Of a DNA stretch of 64,000 nt, positions 43,557 through 56,699 are shown one piece after another (positions within the stretch are counted from its first letter, which is position 1; every line of letters starts with the position of its first letter). Origin of the DNA: Pomphorhynchus laevis. Taxonomy: Eukaryota; Acanthocephala; Palaeacanthocephala; Echinorhynchida; Pomphorhynchidae. The stretch covers positions 1-64,000 of the forward strand of contig WNNJ02001981.1 in assembly GCA_012934845.2 (NCBI GenBank), in the 5' to 3' direction. The position numbers and the translations under genes are program-made. The notes below the pieces were generated by a model. The model was given only the letters and a program-made list of their open reading frames with translations. It had not been told where the DNA came from and did no database searches.

Positions 43557-45109
43557 AGATCATGGTACAGATTATGCATTATCTGTATTCAATTAACGAG
43601 CAAAAATGAGTTTGACTTTGGCTCGTTCGATTTTCAAGGTGCTTGCGAGCTTTCTACTCTACTTTAGTCCGTTTTCGTCAAAACTAATCGTGTAAATAGA
43701 CTTTAACTGAAGTAGCGGAGCACACCTTCGGATAATTTATTTATTTTCAAAAAAAGTTTTGTTTAAAAAATAATTATTTATTATTAATATTAAATAATTT
43801 ATTATTAAAATTATAATTTTACATTCTTGTTTTAGATTTATAATGATTTACTATACAATTATATTAAGATCCATTGTTGAAAGATAATGGATCTTATAGA
43901 TAAGATCCATTATATAGATAAATCAAAAATAAATTACAATAAATTCTTCTTAAATATCATATCATTTCTATGAAAAAAAAAGATTATTTGAACTTAAAAC
44001 TTATCTAAATATAAAAGCAAATTGGAAATCATTGCTATCGGGTTGTATGTTATATATAATGAGAACGGGTTCGTTATTATAAATACGAGATTTATGAAAA
44101 CGTTGTGAGCTTTCAGCCGACCACGACCATTTTAATCAAAAATATTGCATTTTACTTCTGTTAATAAAAAGTCTAATTGGCCGAAAGCTCAATAAGATTT
44201 TAATGTCTGGTTGATATTAAATAAATAAGCAGCTTTAATTTCATATATTTGCAGTGGTTTTCTATTTTTAATAGTTAAACAACAACATTAAACAGTAAAT
44301 ATTAATATATAATAATTATTATATTTAATAGTCATTATTGAACGATAAATTGATATTTACCTTAGAATTGTCATCGATAACATGCAATTTGATTAGTTAT
44401 GATTTTTTCAATGTATTAATTTCAGAAAAAGTTTTGATACTCTATATTATCAACTTTAAATTAGATCAATTAAAAATGGAATGATTACAAACAACAGAAT
44501 TATACACTTCCGTTTCCTTAACAAACTTCAGATATTGTAAGTTGATTGTTTATATATTCTTAATTGTGAAGGCGAAGGTTTAAATAATCACTTTTTCTTT
44601 TAATATTTTACTAAGTTTCATATATTTTAAAATTTAAAATTTTTAATATATATTTTACGAAGACTTTAATTTTTCTTTGCTTAAAATAGGCATTTGCAAA
44701 ATATCACAAGTGTGTACAGTGACATATTTGGCTTTGTGCCGTATCTTCAAAGAATGTAAGTGCACCGTTTATCCATAATTTTTTGTAATGTTTCAATAAA
44801 TTTTTAATACATTTTTTGCATAATTTGCAATAATATGTTCTGATTTTGTGATGGTATTTTATGTTTTGACTTTTCTTCCATAGCAAAATAATTGAATGCA
44901 GTTTGATTAACGACTCGATCGACCTATCCAATAAAGGCCACCTGCATGAAATGTGAGTATTTGCAAACGTTTTATATATAATATTATAGAGGCTCCTTGC
45001 TCTTAATTAATTTATTGTAAAATGACTGATTTAAAATAACTGATTGATGATAGAAAAACGTGATTATTTTTATATAATTGAAAAAATAGTTTCTTAGCTG
45101 TTTGAATGA

Positions 45110-45575
45110 TGTGGCAGCCATGAAAGAATCGACAAAACGATACCAGGTACCGTTTTGTCATTATTTTGACTCATCAGTGCCAGATACCTCCCACCACTGG
45201 ATGCAGAGGAAGACCGGCAGACGGCACGAGTATGTCAAAAGGCATATAGAGCTAGAAAAGTTCTAGCAAACTAGGTATATGTTTCACCTAAAGTATCATT
45301 AGCTAAGATCATGGACTAATGCCAACGCATTCTCTATATTTATCTGCCAACTTGTATTTTACAAGAAAATGAGAGATTTCCGTGAACATTTTTTCCGTTT
45401 GCTAGAAATTTTCTAGCTCTATGTACCTTTTGACATACTCGTGCCGTCTGTCGGTCCTCCTCTGCATCCAGTAATGGGATGGATCTGGCACTAATGAGTC
45501 AAAATAATGACGAAACTGTATCTAGTATCGTTTTGTTGATTATTTCGCGGCTGCCACATCATACAATCAGAAAAA
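45110..45575. repeat. Palindrome 4, arms of about 165 bp, Penelope-type hammerhead
   Basis: Arms 45110-45275 and 45400-45575 are complementary and include 'ctggatgcagagga' sequence also found next to the hammerhead at 5.3 kb. Left arm, minus strand: CTGATGA (45177-45171), GTCA-loop-TGAC, then AAAAC in place of GAAAC. Right arm, plus strand: CTAATGA (45491-45497), GTCA-loop-TGAC, GAAA (45512-45515), AC-T-GT tiny stem III. Each arm keeps what the other has lost. A head-to-head pair of Penelope terminal repeats is the likely origin. Confidence 0.65.
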
Positions 45576-45764
45576 ATGCCCACGGAAATCTCTCATTTTC
45601 TTAGCTCCTTTTTATTTTACTGTAGAATGACTTATTGAAAATAACTGATTGATGATAGGAAAACGTGATAGTTTCCGTGTTAACGCTTAAAATCTGAATA
45701 TAGCAATTATCAATCTAAATTGCTATATTGGGTTTAGTTTCAAATTCACATATCATAAATAAAT

Positions 45765-46885
45765 CGGGAAGGAGGAAAGGCCTTCCAGTTCGGTTTGATA
45801 ATTTAATAAGGTTTAGGTATTTGTCTGAAAGATTGTATAATGAGCAGCAATTATATGTAAATGTTTGTTATTTACTTGATATACTATGTATCAATGAATA
45901 TCGTTTAGCTGCCGTGTTCTCTAGCGCAATGTTCTATAAGTTATGAAGATAATGATTTTTAACATAAATTTCTCGTTAAAACTTCAAATTGTAATAAAAT
46001 AAAATTTTTACTCAATTAACATGTGATTCGATATTTCCTCTAAAAATCATTTGAAAACCGATCTCAAGTTGAATTGCGATCTAAATACTACAATTTTAGT
46101 ATTTATAGTCCTTCTATAAAATGAATGGGTGATTATTGTGTCTAAGGGCCAATACAGTCTTAAAAGATAAATTACGTAAATGAACATCAATATCTCATTA
46201 TTCTGCAAAGATAGAAGAAATTGAAAAGTGCTTATGTGGTAATGATGCTCTATTTATTATCCTTGATTGTCAATACCTCATAATCTAAGCGAAGATAGAA
46301 CTGACAGGCCTTTACTATCTAATGCGAATATAGTAAAGGCCTGTCAGTTCATTTCGGTTAAATTAATAGGACTGTTGTTAATTTATAAGGTTTTTGTCAA
46401 GGTATTTGTCGTATAAATTGTATAATGAGCATCATTTATAATTAATTGTTTGTTACTTACGTGATATAATACGCATCAATGAATATCGTGAATTCAATGA
46501 ATTTCTAGCTATGAAATTGATGACGCTGAATTTTTAGCTGTCGTGTCATATTGGGCTTTGTTATATAAATTATTAAAATAATGATTTTGAACATAAATTT
46601 CATGTGTAAACTTAAAATTGTAATAAAACAATATATTTTTACTCAACTAACCTATGATTCTATAGTTTACCTGAGAACTAAAAAATTAATCTCGAGTTTA
46701 ATTGTGATCTAAAGACTACAATTTAACTACATCCCACAATTATGTGAAACTATAAAATGAATTGATGATTATTGAGTCCACTTTCAATGAATGTCTAAAA
46801 GATAAATTGTATACATTAATATATCAATATACTGTTAATGATGCTCTATTTATTATCCTTGATTGTCACATACCTCATAAAGTCA
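45765..46885 (+). repeat. Direct repeat of about 540 bp in tandem, split by a foldback
   Basis: Unit 1 (about 45765-46285) and unit 2 (about 46345-46885) share 'attgtataatgagca', 'tcaatgaatatcgt', 'acataaatttc', 'tgctctatttattatccttg' and more in the same order. Identity is moderate. The 72-codon frame in unit 1 is not kept in unit 2, so it is not coding. 46900-47880 is AT-rich and empty. Confidence 0.75.
46298..46350. repeat. Perfect foldback, 21-bp arms, at the repeat junction
   Basis: GAACTGACAGGCCTTTACTAT, an 11-base spacer, then the exact complement. It lies precisely between the two direct-repeat units. Confidence 0.9.
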
Positions 46886-47944
46886 TAAATTCAAGTTCTA
46901 TTGTATTTTAATATTAGAATTCTGCATAAAACAGCTGTCAACTTCCAACCAGAAAAGTTCTGCTCTGGTAACATACTTCTAGAAACTCTGTAAGAGAACA
47001 AATTAGATGATGTTAAACAGAACTATTATTGATCTTATTAGCAACATCAGCGCAGGAGGGATTAGAAATTTACCAAGTACGCTGTTCAAACACTGTTCGC
47101 AGCTAACAAGCCTGTAGATTCTAAGCACTAATTATATGCTATAATCAATTTTTTATTTAGAATTCTGTCGTATAATGAAATTAGACAAGTTGACAATCAG
47201 TTTGAAGAATTTTATAATAACAATTTACAGCTATTGTAAGTGAATTTAGAGCAAACTGACACGATTTCATATTAGCTGATATCAAATAGAATATTAATAG
47301 AATATCTTCTTTTCAAATGAGAAGATATATTTGTATATATAATGTGAAGATATATCTTCTCTTCACATTAGAATGTACAATCTCGAATTGAACTATTCAA
47401 ATGATATCTTGTTTCATTACACTTTATGTTCATTCAATCATATCGTAAGAACAATTCCATATTTTATTTTTGATAAATTCATAACGTAATGTAACAATTC
47501 GTACAATGATTTATTGATAAATTAAATGTTACTCTGGAGAGTAATAAAATAAACGGCATAAATTGTGAAACAATGATTTGTCAAGCTAATATATGTATTG
47601 TTAAAGTAAATATATTAATTTTGAGTCGATAATTATATGTTAGGCTGGATGTTATATAATAAAACAAATTTTGTGTTTTGCATAAAATATAAACCGCTGT
47701 AATTTCTATAAATCAAAGCACTTAGTATTGAGAAAAATAAATTTTTTATCACTTTTAAAATGTCAAATAAAATTTTAATTGAAAAAGGCAAGTGTTTATC
47801 AATTGAAAAAGGCGAAAATGCTCTTTGGAACAATGATCATCTTTGACACTTCTTTGTGTATAAAATGGATGACCGATGCTAGTGAGTACTGTTTATAGAA
47901 TATAATAGTTCATATGAGCTCGTCATAAGAGTTACTATTATTTC

Positions 47945-48800
47945 AATTTGTATCACGATACGTCCGGAAAGCACGTGGTTTGCTTAAAGAGGCCATGCCC
48001 ATGCTACCACGTCAGCAAATTCACGGAGATGCCTTTTCCTGATCCGCTGTAATCACTTTACACAAAGGATTTCTTGTTTGATGAAGATCTACCAGTTTCT
48101 TTGCAATCGACATTACCCCATTTCAAAAGCCTTATTCGCGCCGAAGGCCTGTTAATACTTTCTGACTTCATTCTAATAGCACAGACCATTGTGCTATTGG
48201 ATTGCCGAGTAGCTAGATTCACTTTGCTAATTCCGATAAATTTGCGTTAGATTGCCAACCCATCTAATTTATAAACTCTTAGAATATATATAATATATAT
48301 AGTTTCGTACGGTATCATGAAGATCGATTTAAATCGGGATTAGTGATCCTTTGATGGCTGCTTATTTATCTATTGAATAGTCGATAGGTCACAAAAGGTG
48401 ACTTTCGCATTAAACTAACCACAATCCGATTTAAAACTATAAAAATGTATCCTCCAAAGGATCCTGTGAGAAAGTAAGCAACGACAGCAAGTAAAATTCC
48501 TGCCGAATAAAACTAGGATGGTCCGGAAAGCACATGGTTAGTTTAAAGTGGTCATGCGCATGCTACCACGTAAGCAAATTCTTGGAGATGCGTTCTTAAT
48601 ATATCACAAGGCAGCCGAAACGACTGATGGTAGTTCACCCTACTGATGAGTGCTGCCGGCTACCATCAGCTCGTCTAGGAGTGATAACGAAGTCTGCTCT
48701 GCTTGTAATCGAACTCCGGTTTTTGGCAAAATTTTTGATTATACAACTGTAGCTTGTAAGCTCCCGGAGAACAGTGTAAACCATTCAGCTCTTAAATTAT
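47945..48800 (+). repeat. Family 2 satellite: one truncated and one full monomer
   Basis: About 47960-48045 matches the part upstream of the ribozyme ('gcacgtggtttgcttaaaga', 'catgctaccacgtcagcaaa') and then breaks off. A full unit runs from about 48430 ('aaaatgtatcctccaaagga') to about 48790, with GGATGGTCCG at 48516 and the ribozyme at 48610. They are separated by about 400 bp of unrelated sequence, so these are dispersed copies, not an array. Confidence 0.75.
48610..48679 (+). ncRNA. Permuted hammerhead motif, family 2, best-preserved copy
   Basis: GGCAGCC (48610-48616), GAAA (48617-48620), ACGA (48620-48623), helix d CTGATGGTAG (48624-48633), CCTA (48639-48642), CTGATGA (48643-48649), GTGCTGCC (48650-48657), d' CTACCATCAG (48660-48669, 10-bp perfect), one bulged C, TCGT (48671-48674), C17 (48675), TAGG (48676-48679). 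Stem III and d form one nearly continuous 14-bp helix. All core bases are present. In this copy the CUGAUGA strand cannot reach its own junction, so pairing with a second unit is required by the model. Confidence 0.65.
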
Positions 48801-49924
48801 ATATATGTTTACACATAGATATTGCAGAATCTTGTAAAAAATCATGCTGGTTAATATTAGTTGATTCGGGAACAACGTAGCAAAAAGTATGACTCTTATT
48901 AAAAGCTACCAGTAATAATATAATGAACTCTTTGCAATAAATGGTCCGCCCTTTGGAATCCCTAAAAATGTAAGTGATAGCATACCTTATTTATTCAGCT
49001 TTCAAAATTTGAAAGCTATTAGAATGATGATGTGAAAGCTGCTCAAAAATGTGAAATATGATGAAATGAGCTTTTTCATAAGCTCATTTCATTATAGCTC
49101 ATTTTACTCATTAAACGTGGAGTTTAAAAAATCTCCAGGTTTTTTTTATATTATAGAACAAATTATATTTGTTTGCTTTAAAAACCCGATTAACTAATCA
49201 AAACACTTAGTATTGATTGAAATTATCAAAATTAATTTGTTTTTGATTAATTGATTTGTTTTTGTTAGCTTTCGAATTGTCAACTAAGAGTTTGTTGATT
49301 TTATATCTTCATTAATATTAAGTAATTGTCCACTTAGCATTTATTGATTTATTTTTATTTGTAAATAAAGTAGATGGGATAGATAATGTAAATATATACT
49401 ATGTGTGACAAAGTGTTTCGTGTTTTAGAGATCTTTCCAACAATTTTATATTTGCAATTGATCTAAACTTTGCAGCGAAATGTATACTTCTTCGCAACCT
49501 GTAAGTTCCGTTTGCAAGCAAACTTTAAAAAAAATTTTATCTCACTATTTACTTTATATTTTCTAGAAATTGTGTTTGTAGATACGAAATAATTCATTTA
49601 TAATTTTAACAACCGAATTCTAAATCGAATGTAATCTTAATTATTTTCAACATTTCGTAACATGTTCATAAGCATATTAAACAAAAAATGTTCATTTAAT
49701 CTTTGTATTCCATAAGCGTATATTAAAATTTATTATGTGTTGTCAATAATTATTTATTTTTTTGAAATGTTTTAGCTAAGAATGCACCACTTTAATATAC
49801 ACCACTCTTTAAAGAAATTATAGATTGTGTGAGACTGCTATACAAGTTCTCAGAAGCAAGGTGAAATGTTCGACGGAGATGTGCACGCTTTCTTCTTAAA
49901 CATAAACGCTTATCAGGAGCACCG

Positions 49925-49956
49925 CATATCTCCGCATTCCATAATGCGGAGATATG
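49925..49956. repeat. 14-bp perfect foldback in a GC-richer island
   Basis: CATATCTCCGCATT, four bases, then the complement. It lies in the 92-codon frame 49866-50144, which I do not recognise; a second foldback (TGATAACCCATA and complement, about 50105-50130) closes the same frame. 48800-49860 otherwise shows only a 13-bp foldback near 49060-49093. Confidence 0.75.
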
Positions 49957-50349
49957 TTGATGCGACAGAGCCGAAAAGGCACGTTCAGACTTTAAAGCGC
50001 CGCATGACGAAGTTCTATTTATTTGTGAAATTTAAGACGATCCTATTATGTAAAATCAGTTCCTCGATTCTTCGAATTGATAGTGTATTCCGCACAATAA
50101 AGAATGATAACCCATATTATGGGTTATCATATCATATTATTTAACAAACAAAGTTGACTATTAGATGAATTAATTCGTTAATTGCAACACTTTCATTCAT
50201 TTATTATTATTTTGTTTATTAAAGTTATTTATATATAATTTTAGAGATCTGAGCAATAATCGGATTAGTTATCTTATTCTGGTTTATTCGTATTCATTTA
50301 GTCCAAATATCGCGATATCAATGTTGGTTCAATAACCTAAGTTTGTAAA

Positions 50350-53040
50350 ATTTGATGAAATTTATTTTAGAGATTTTTCTGAAAATAATAGTCTTTATGC
50401 CGCATGCTACGTTGTTGACAACGGTGAAACGTGAGTGCAAATAAGTTGCTCTTAATTTAATATTAAATATTTAATATCGACTAAGCGTAAATAAACTTAA
50501 GATACAAAACTTCAATCTATTGTATGTAATTGACTTATCCTATGTCGTATGAAATGCTTTTTCCAATATTTATTTAAATATTGTTTACGAATAAAGAATC
50601 AGATGTTGATAAAATAAACACTGATATTTACTGAAAATTTAACTTTTAATTATTTAAAGAGACAATTAAATACAATAGGTATTTAAATGATCTCTTTATT
50701 CGCTCAATTAAGTAAGACGTTGCCAAATAAAGTCGCTTTGTCCTTTATATTGTATTCAATTTTATTATCAAATATTTTATTGTACAAGTTTTTTATACGT
50801 ACATTTAATATATTTACATTTATACAATAAATATTATATTGCAAGAATTTCTAAACTAGGTTAGTTGTCCGAAATAATCGTTTCAAAGAATGTAAATCAA
50901 TGAATTATTCCTTGCCTGTCACAAGATAAAACAATCATTTTTTAAAGTGTAGAAATTGATTTCAAGTGTTAAAATAAATATTTGCTTGATATATGTTCAT
51001 TATTATTTTATTTATTATTGTTTTATGATCAAAACTGATGTGCCGTTTGTATATTCATACCCAGATATTGTTTTTTTGAGAATAATATTTAATTTACAAA
51101 AAATTAAAATATAAAATATCTTTTATATTTTTAAATATTAATTATATTCTTTTGAAACATATTTTTTTGTAAATTTATATATGTAATCTTTATAAATAGG
51201 TTAATAACAGTTTATTAGGGTAATTTTCATATATATCTAGATATATACCATCATTATCAACAATATTATTTTTATTTAGATTTTCAAAAATTAGATTAAA
51301 TCAATAATTATAAATATTTTTTATTATTTATTTAGAATAAGATTAGCTGAATAAATTTGTTCATCGTTTAAATTTTAGAATTTTCGAAAATTTATGCCTA
51401 TTTATATACACATATATCAAATAAAATAAAAAATATATAAAATGATATTTTTAAAGATTTTTTAAATATTTTTATATTATTATCAATATAATGTTTATTA
51501 AGATAAATTTATGTATATTTATACAAACGTTTAGAAATAAAAATAAAAAATCTATAAAATGATAATTTTATATTATTTTATTTATCTTTATATTAGTATA
51601 AAGATAAATATTATATTATTTTATATATTTTTATATTAATATCAATATTATATTTATTAAGATAAATTTATGTATATTTATACAAACGTTTGTCAAATAA
51701 AATAAAAAATCTATCAAATGATTATTTATTATGATTATTTCAGAGATCTTTATGAAAACAATAAAAGTCTTTATGGTGCATGCTACTTTGTTAACAATCA
51801 TGAAACGTAATTTCAAATAAGTTGCTCCTAATTTTATTATTATTAATTTTATTATCCTAATTTTACAGAATAATAAATATTCAATATCGACTAAGCGTGA
51901 ATAAACTTAAGATACAAAACTTAAATTTATTGTATGTAATTGACTTATCTAATACCGTATGAAATGCTTATCAGATGTTGATATATTTAAAGTTGATAAG
52001 CACTGATATCCACTGAAAATTGAACTTTTAATTATTTTTAACTGATCTCTTTATTTGCTCAATTAAGTTGCCAAATAAAGTCACTATGTCTACGTTATTG
52101 TATTCAATTTTTTATCAACTATCTTCTACGTACTTTTAAGTAATATACATTAAATATATTTACATTTATACAATTAATGTTATATTGCAAGCATTTCTAA
52201 ACTAGGTTAGTTGTCCGAAAATATCGTTTCGAAGAATGTAAATCAATGAATTATTCCTTGCCTGTCACAAGGTAAGACCATCATTTTCTTCAGTAATTAA
52301 TATATCTAAAGTATAGACATTTATTTGAAGTGTTTAAATTAATATTGGTTTGAAAGATGTTGATTATTATTTTATTTATTATGTTATATGATATAAGTTA
52401 ATAACATTTGTTTTAATGTATTGTTCGTATATTTATACCCAGATATCTACTTATCAAGAGTGATTGTTTTTTGAGAATAATATTTAATATACAAAAAATT
52501 AAAAAATATCTGTTATATTTTTAAATATTAATATACAAATATTAATATTTTAAATATTAATATTAATATATAATTAATATATCTTTAATAAGTAATATAT
52601 CTTATAATTAATAAATCTTTATAAGTTAATAACTCTGTATTATGGTAATTTTAATATATATCTAGATATATACCATCTTTATCAACAATATTATTTTTAT
52701 TTAGATTTATACAAATAAAATTAAATAATAATATTTAATATGCAAAATATTAAAATATAAAATATATTTTTTATTTTTGAATATCAATTGTATTCTTTTA
52801 AAATATACATTTTGTAAATTCATATATGTAATCTTTATAATTAGTTAATAGCTGTATATTAGGGTAATTTTAAATGTATCTAGATATATACCATCTTTAT
52901 CAAAATTGAATCAATAATTATTAACATTATTTGTTGTATTAAGAATAAGACTACTTTGATAAATTTGTTTAACTTTTGAATTTTAGTATTTCTTAAAATT
53001 CATGTAAATTTATATACACATATATCAAGCAAACCTAAAA
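50350..53040. repeat. Long direct repeat, period about 1.37 kb, containing Naiad RT scraps
   Basis: 50350-51100 and 51740-52500 share 'cgtaaataaacttaagatac', 'cttgcctgtcacaag' and many other phrases in order. The following parts (51120-51440, 52540-53040) are also alike and contain, on the minus strand, the DNA of the Naiad GIYLDI block, so the duplicated unit includes an old Naiad fragment. Within 51440-51720 a shorter AT-rich piece is repeated again. 53040-54360 shows no feature. Confidence 0.7.
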
Positions 53041-54374
53041 CCTATGAAATGACTATTTTATATTATTTTATCAATATTATTTTTATTAAGATTAATATAA
53101 AAATATTCGAATTAATAATATTATTTTAGGTATAAAAATTTTTTTATATAATTTTTATTTTAAAATACATATTTGTTTAAAAAAAATTATTGTAAATGTT
53201 TATATGCATGTTATATGATATGAGTTTAAAATTGTTTTTTAATGTGCTATTTTTATCTTTATATTAAAATATATTATATTTTCTGTATTAGCAATATTAG
53301 TATTTTTTGATAATTATACCAAATACATTTATGAAGTATATTTAATTGTTTACTTAATACTATATTTTAGCAACTTAAAATTGTAAATTTATATTATTTT
53401 ATCTGTCTCTGTCGCTAACTTTCCATTTAAGTTAACTTATTTTTTACATTTGTCCTTATTTCAGCTATTTTGAATATTAATTTTTGTTTAGCATCCGGAT
53501 TAAAGGCAATAAATGTGATGGTGTTGATCAAGAATTATGTGTTATCAGATATTAAACTCAGTTGAACAGGAAGCGCATACCTATTTTCTTGATATATGAT
53601 TTCATCTAATAACAACCGCTCATGTTTCGAATGCTTTGAGACTATTAAATATATTATAAAGTATTTGTTATTTCAAGATTTGTGCTAGTAAAAACACTTT
53701 TTTTTGTAGTTATAAAGCCAATAATTTATATCAAATAACTTATGAAGATCAAATACACACATTTACTCGATTCTCAATGTATATAAATTTGATGTATTTA
53801 AATTCCAAATTGTATACCTTTCAACAAAAACAGTATTCCAGCATACGAGCAACTACGCAGTTGCTGAAATGTTCAACAAGAACAGTTGTGGAAAGTTATT
53901 ACGCATAAAAAATATACATATCGAGTTCGAAGTATACTATCTTCTCAAAGAGTATTGCGAATGCGTGTAAAATATTATTCGCAACCATCCAAGAGTTTTA
54001 AAGTAAACTGATTTTAAGATTTTTAATGAACTGTTATTTTGTTTAACTCTGAGGATCTTATGTTTGAACAAAATTTAACATTTATTTTGTTGGTGTTTTG
54101 ATAAAAACAAATTACTAATTCCTAATCAAAATTAAAGTGTCCATATTAACTAAATATTTGATTTTTAGTAACATAAAATTAAGAATCTCAATCATTTTAT
54201 AGTTTTAAGAATTGCATTTTGCCATTTTTTCATTTAAATTCATTAAACTATTTTATTTAAAAAGCTAATGTTGTGATCTCTAAAGTATTTGTATCAAAAA
54301 AATTTCCGGTTCCTTATTTTCATGGAATAGGTTTTTGTTTCGATTTGAAAATGTAAACGCAATATAAAAGTTTT

Positions 54375-56666
54375 GGATCTTTTCAGTTTGAGGCACTTTG
54401 TCTAAATTACGCAAAAAGTCTGTTTGTTGTACATCTTCATGTGCTCTTTCGAATAGCGTATAATTTTTTTTGGGAGAAACGCGTTTGTGGCTAAAAATTT
54501 TAATATTTAAATTTTTTCATAAAAATTTAAAATTTAATTTAATTTTTTTTTCAAGGCGCTATAAACTCAAAACTTCATTTGTTTAAAATATATCAATAAC
54601 CTTTGTAATTGTAATCATTTAAAAATATTTCAACAATGGATTTAAAAATATTTAAATTTTGTTTTTTTTTCCTAAAATTAAAGATTTAATTTCAAAATAT
54701 TTCGAAAAATACCAATACTACGCTATTATTTTTATCGTACCATTCTAATCACTACGTCTACTATGGCTTATATTTTAAATATGTAGTTATTTGTATATTG
54801 ATTTAAAAAGTTATTCCAAATTAAATGCAAATAGTTTTTATTTTTTCAATTTTGATCGATTAATCGATTGTTTTTGTAAAAATTTGATGCTATTATTGGA
54901 ATAACTGTATAATTTTAGATGTCTAATAATATTAATTTAGAGTGGATATTGCGAAACATTTCTACAGAATTAGATGCTGTCAAGTTTTTAAAGAATTATC
55001 GATTAATTTCAAGTGGTATGAAATGGTTATATTTGGTTCGAAATAATTATATATTTATCTTCTTTTGTAGAAATAAGATGCTGTCGTAAGCATTTAATGA
55101 CATTAAGTGTCATAAGTAATAAAGTATATTGGAGATGCCAAAAATCGAAATGCTCCGTTTCAACTACAGTCGAAGTGGGACTTGGTTTGAAGGAGCACGA
55201 TTACCGCTTCGTAAAACAATTATGTTTATGTACTGTTGGTCTAAACAATTAACCAGCATTAAATTTTGCGAAGAAGAATTGGCGATTGATCACAGCACGA
55301 CCGTTGACTACAATAATTACATGCGCGAGGCTTGTGCTGATGAAATATTAAAAAATCCATGTAAGATAGGGGGCGAAAATATAATAGTTGAGATCGATGA
55401 AACAGTTTTCGCCCGTCGAAAATATAATAGTGGGCGCATGCTTCCACAACAATGGGTTTTCGGTGGCGTGTGTAGAGAAACATCTGAAGTGTTTCTTTTT
55501 GCTGTTGATCATAGAAATGCTAAAACTCTTAACGAGTGCATAAAACAGTGCATACTACCTGGATCGATCATCCATTCAAATCTATGGAAAGGATATTGTG
55601 GTGTGCAAACCCTAGAAGGATACAGATTTGAACACCGAACTGTAAATCATTCAGTTGACTTTGTTAGCTCAGAAGGAATTCATACTCAACAAATTGAGTC
55701 AACATGGAACCAGCCTAAATCAGGCAATAGAAAGCGATGGGGTACACATCGCTCAATGATTGACTCATATTTAGTCCAATTCATTTGGCACAGACGTCAT
55801 CGAAATGACAATAAATTAGAGTCCATATTCGAGTGTCTAAGGAATTTAAGCTATGCCAATAATTTTATTTATTCGGTAAATATTTGCAACCGTTGTGCCT
55901 TTTAAAAAATTATTAGTAAAACAGTTTTGAATCTCTTAGTTCTATTAAATGCAACCGCGTAGTTTAATCACATATTTACCCCCCCATTCATCCCCTTCGC
56001 TTGATGTCACTGACCATCAACAATTTGGGACCTCATTCACTATTCCAGTAAATAAGACCTCAACTGTTGAGATCCACCGACATCAAGCAGAGAGGAGAAA
56101 ATTGAATATAAAAGGAATAATGAAGATAAGTTTCAACAAAATGGATTTAATGTCTTTTTGGGGATCGATTGTTTGACCAAAATTAAAATAAACTTAAAGA
56201 TATGGATATTTTGAAAAGATATTTTAAATAACTCTTTTTTGAATGATTCAAATATTTTAATATTTTCAACTTAAGTCAATATAACCGTGATGTTTACGAT
56301 AACGCAATAAAAATTATATGTTATAATTGCAAAATTTTAAGATTTTTCAAATTCAAATTACTTTTTGAACAAAAAAATAAAAAAATTTTATGTTTTTTCG
56401 TGAGAGCATAGAAAAATCTCAAATCATTGTATATTAATAAGATATATGAAAAATACTTAAATATAATTTTTTAAGTTTCTAACTTTGAAATTTGAAATTA
56501 AAATTAAATTTTAAATTATTATGAAAAAATTTAAATATTAAAATTTTCTAGCCACAAACGCATTTCTCTCAAAAAATTTATACGCTATTCGAAAGAGCAC
56601 ATTAAGATGTACAATAAACAGACTTTTTGCGTAATTTGGACAAAGTGCCTCAAACTGAAAAGATCC
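54375..56666 (+). mobile_element. Merlin DNA transposon, full length (2292 bp)
   Basis: Terminal inverted repeats of about 185 bp (54375-54556 and about 56481-56666) begin GGATCTTTTCAG and end with the complement. They are flanked on both sides by AAAGTTTT (54367-54374, 56667-56674), an 8-bp target duplication, the size typical of Merlin. The transposase lies between them. The two TIRs differ at several positions, and the transposase has a changed catalytic residue and a frame break, so this copy is old and not self-mobile. Ends were chosen because the target duplication abuts the GG start. Confidence 0.9.
54919..55905 (+). pseudogene. Merlin transposase (IS1016/ISXO2-like DDE), decayed
   Basis: A likely first exon (54919-55015, starts MSNNINLEWILRN) is followed by a 55-bp intron (GT at 55016, AG at 55070) and a second exon that begins with a Cys-rich zinc-ribbon part (IRCCRKH, YWRCQKSKC). 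A frame change near 55160 leads into the long frame from 55129, which covers the catalytic core: IDE (D90 of that frame), RRKYNSGR, WVFGGV, HSNLWKGY and IESTWNQPK (E190). The middle position is N151 where the family has D, which should abolish catalysis. C-terminal HTQQIE and the HR-rich segment fit Merlin. The enzyme would bind the TIRs and move the element. Confidence 0.85.
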
Positions 56667-56699
56667 AAAGTTTTGATATAAAAACTAAATTTATTTTTT

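Noticed and set aside
45728-45946. 72-codon plus-strand frame
   Set aside because: Not preserved in the second direct-repeat unit at 46.35 kb.
49866-50144. 92-codon frame as a gene
   Set aside because: Its ends coincide with two foldbacks and no domain or exon support was found.
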